From Bacteroidales bacterium UBA4621 (GTDB lineage: Bacteria; Bacteroidota; Bacteroidia; Bacteroidales; Paludibacteraceae), in assembly GCA_002387325.1 (NCBI GenBank), contig DGIN01000015.1, forward strand, positions 1 to 21,859: a stretch of DNA of 21,859 nucleotides, written 5' to 3'. Made by a program: the position numbers and the translations under genes. The notes beneath the pieces are model-generated. The model searched no databases. It had not been told where the DNA came from and saw nothing but the letters and a program-made list of their open reading frames with translations. Each line of letters opens with the position of its first letter. Within the stretch, counting starts at the first letter, position 1. This document shows positions 21,830-21,859 of this stretch, piece by piece.

Positions 21830-21859
21830 AAAAAAGAGGCTTATCCTGTCGGAAAAAGC

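Overview
The window looks like chromosomal DNA of a Bacteroidota bacterium, most likely order Bacteroidales. Four things point there: two promoter-like sites of the Bacteroidota type (TTG/TTTG, about 20 bp, TAnnTTTG), a GldA-type ABC ATPase, a secreted M6 metalloprotease with a C-terminal tail resembling a type IX secretion (T9SS) sorting domain, and a Wzi-family outer membrane protein. I see no phage, plasmid, transposase, CRISPR, tRNA or rRNA. Coding density is high and many neighbouring genes overlap by a few bases.

The left half (307-10150) reads rightward. It starts with housekeeping genes: an orphan GldA-type ATPase, ruvB, a YjjG-like HAD phosphatase, grpE and dnaJ. dnaJ runs by an ATGA overlap into a 309-residue predicted outer membrane protein, which runs by another ATGA overlap into an 807-residue TonB-receptor-like barrel. 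One base later comes a membrane-anchored LTA-synthase-like sulfatase-fold transferase. The last three look like an envelope unit; I cannot name the substrate.

The right half (10137-21370) reads leftward. In transcription order it holds mlaE and mlaF (lipid-asymmetry ABC transporter), a small exported protein resembling an M6 protease propeptide, the M6 protease, exonuclease III, lptB, a Kelch-repeat lipoprotein, wzi, a family 2 glycosyltransferase, a glycosyltransferase fused to an LPS-kinase-like domain, and a Wzy/WaaL-type O-antigen polymerase or ligase. The block from lptB to the ligase is a coherent surface-glycan set: LPS export ATPase, glycan assembly, phosphorylation, polymerisation or ligation, and surface display. 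It meets the LTA-synthase-like gene tail to tail with a 14-bp overlap.

The non-coding DNA is unusually patterned. A two-hairpin repeat occurs in direct orientation at both ends of the window; the right copy carries about 77 nt that the left copy lacks. Short tandem arrays (7 to 20 bp units, often 11 bp) sit in many of the gaps. A perfect 26-bp palindrome lies upstream of lptB. Other oddities are a probable ATT start codon for the Kelch lipoprotein, the stand-alone propeptide-like gene, and the glycosyltransferase-kinase fusion.
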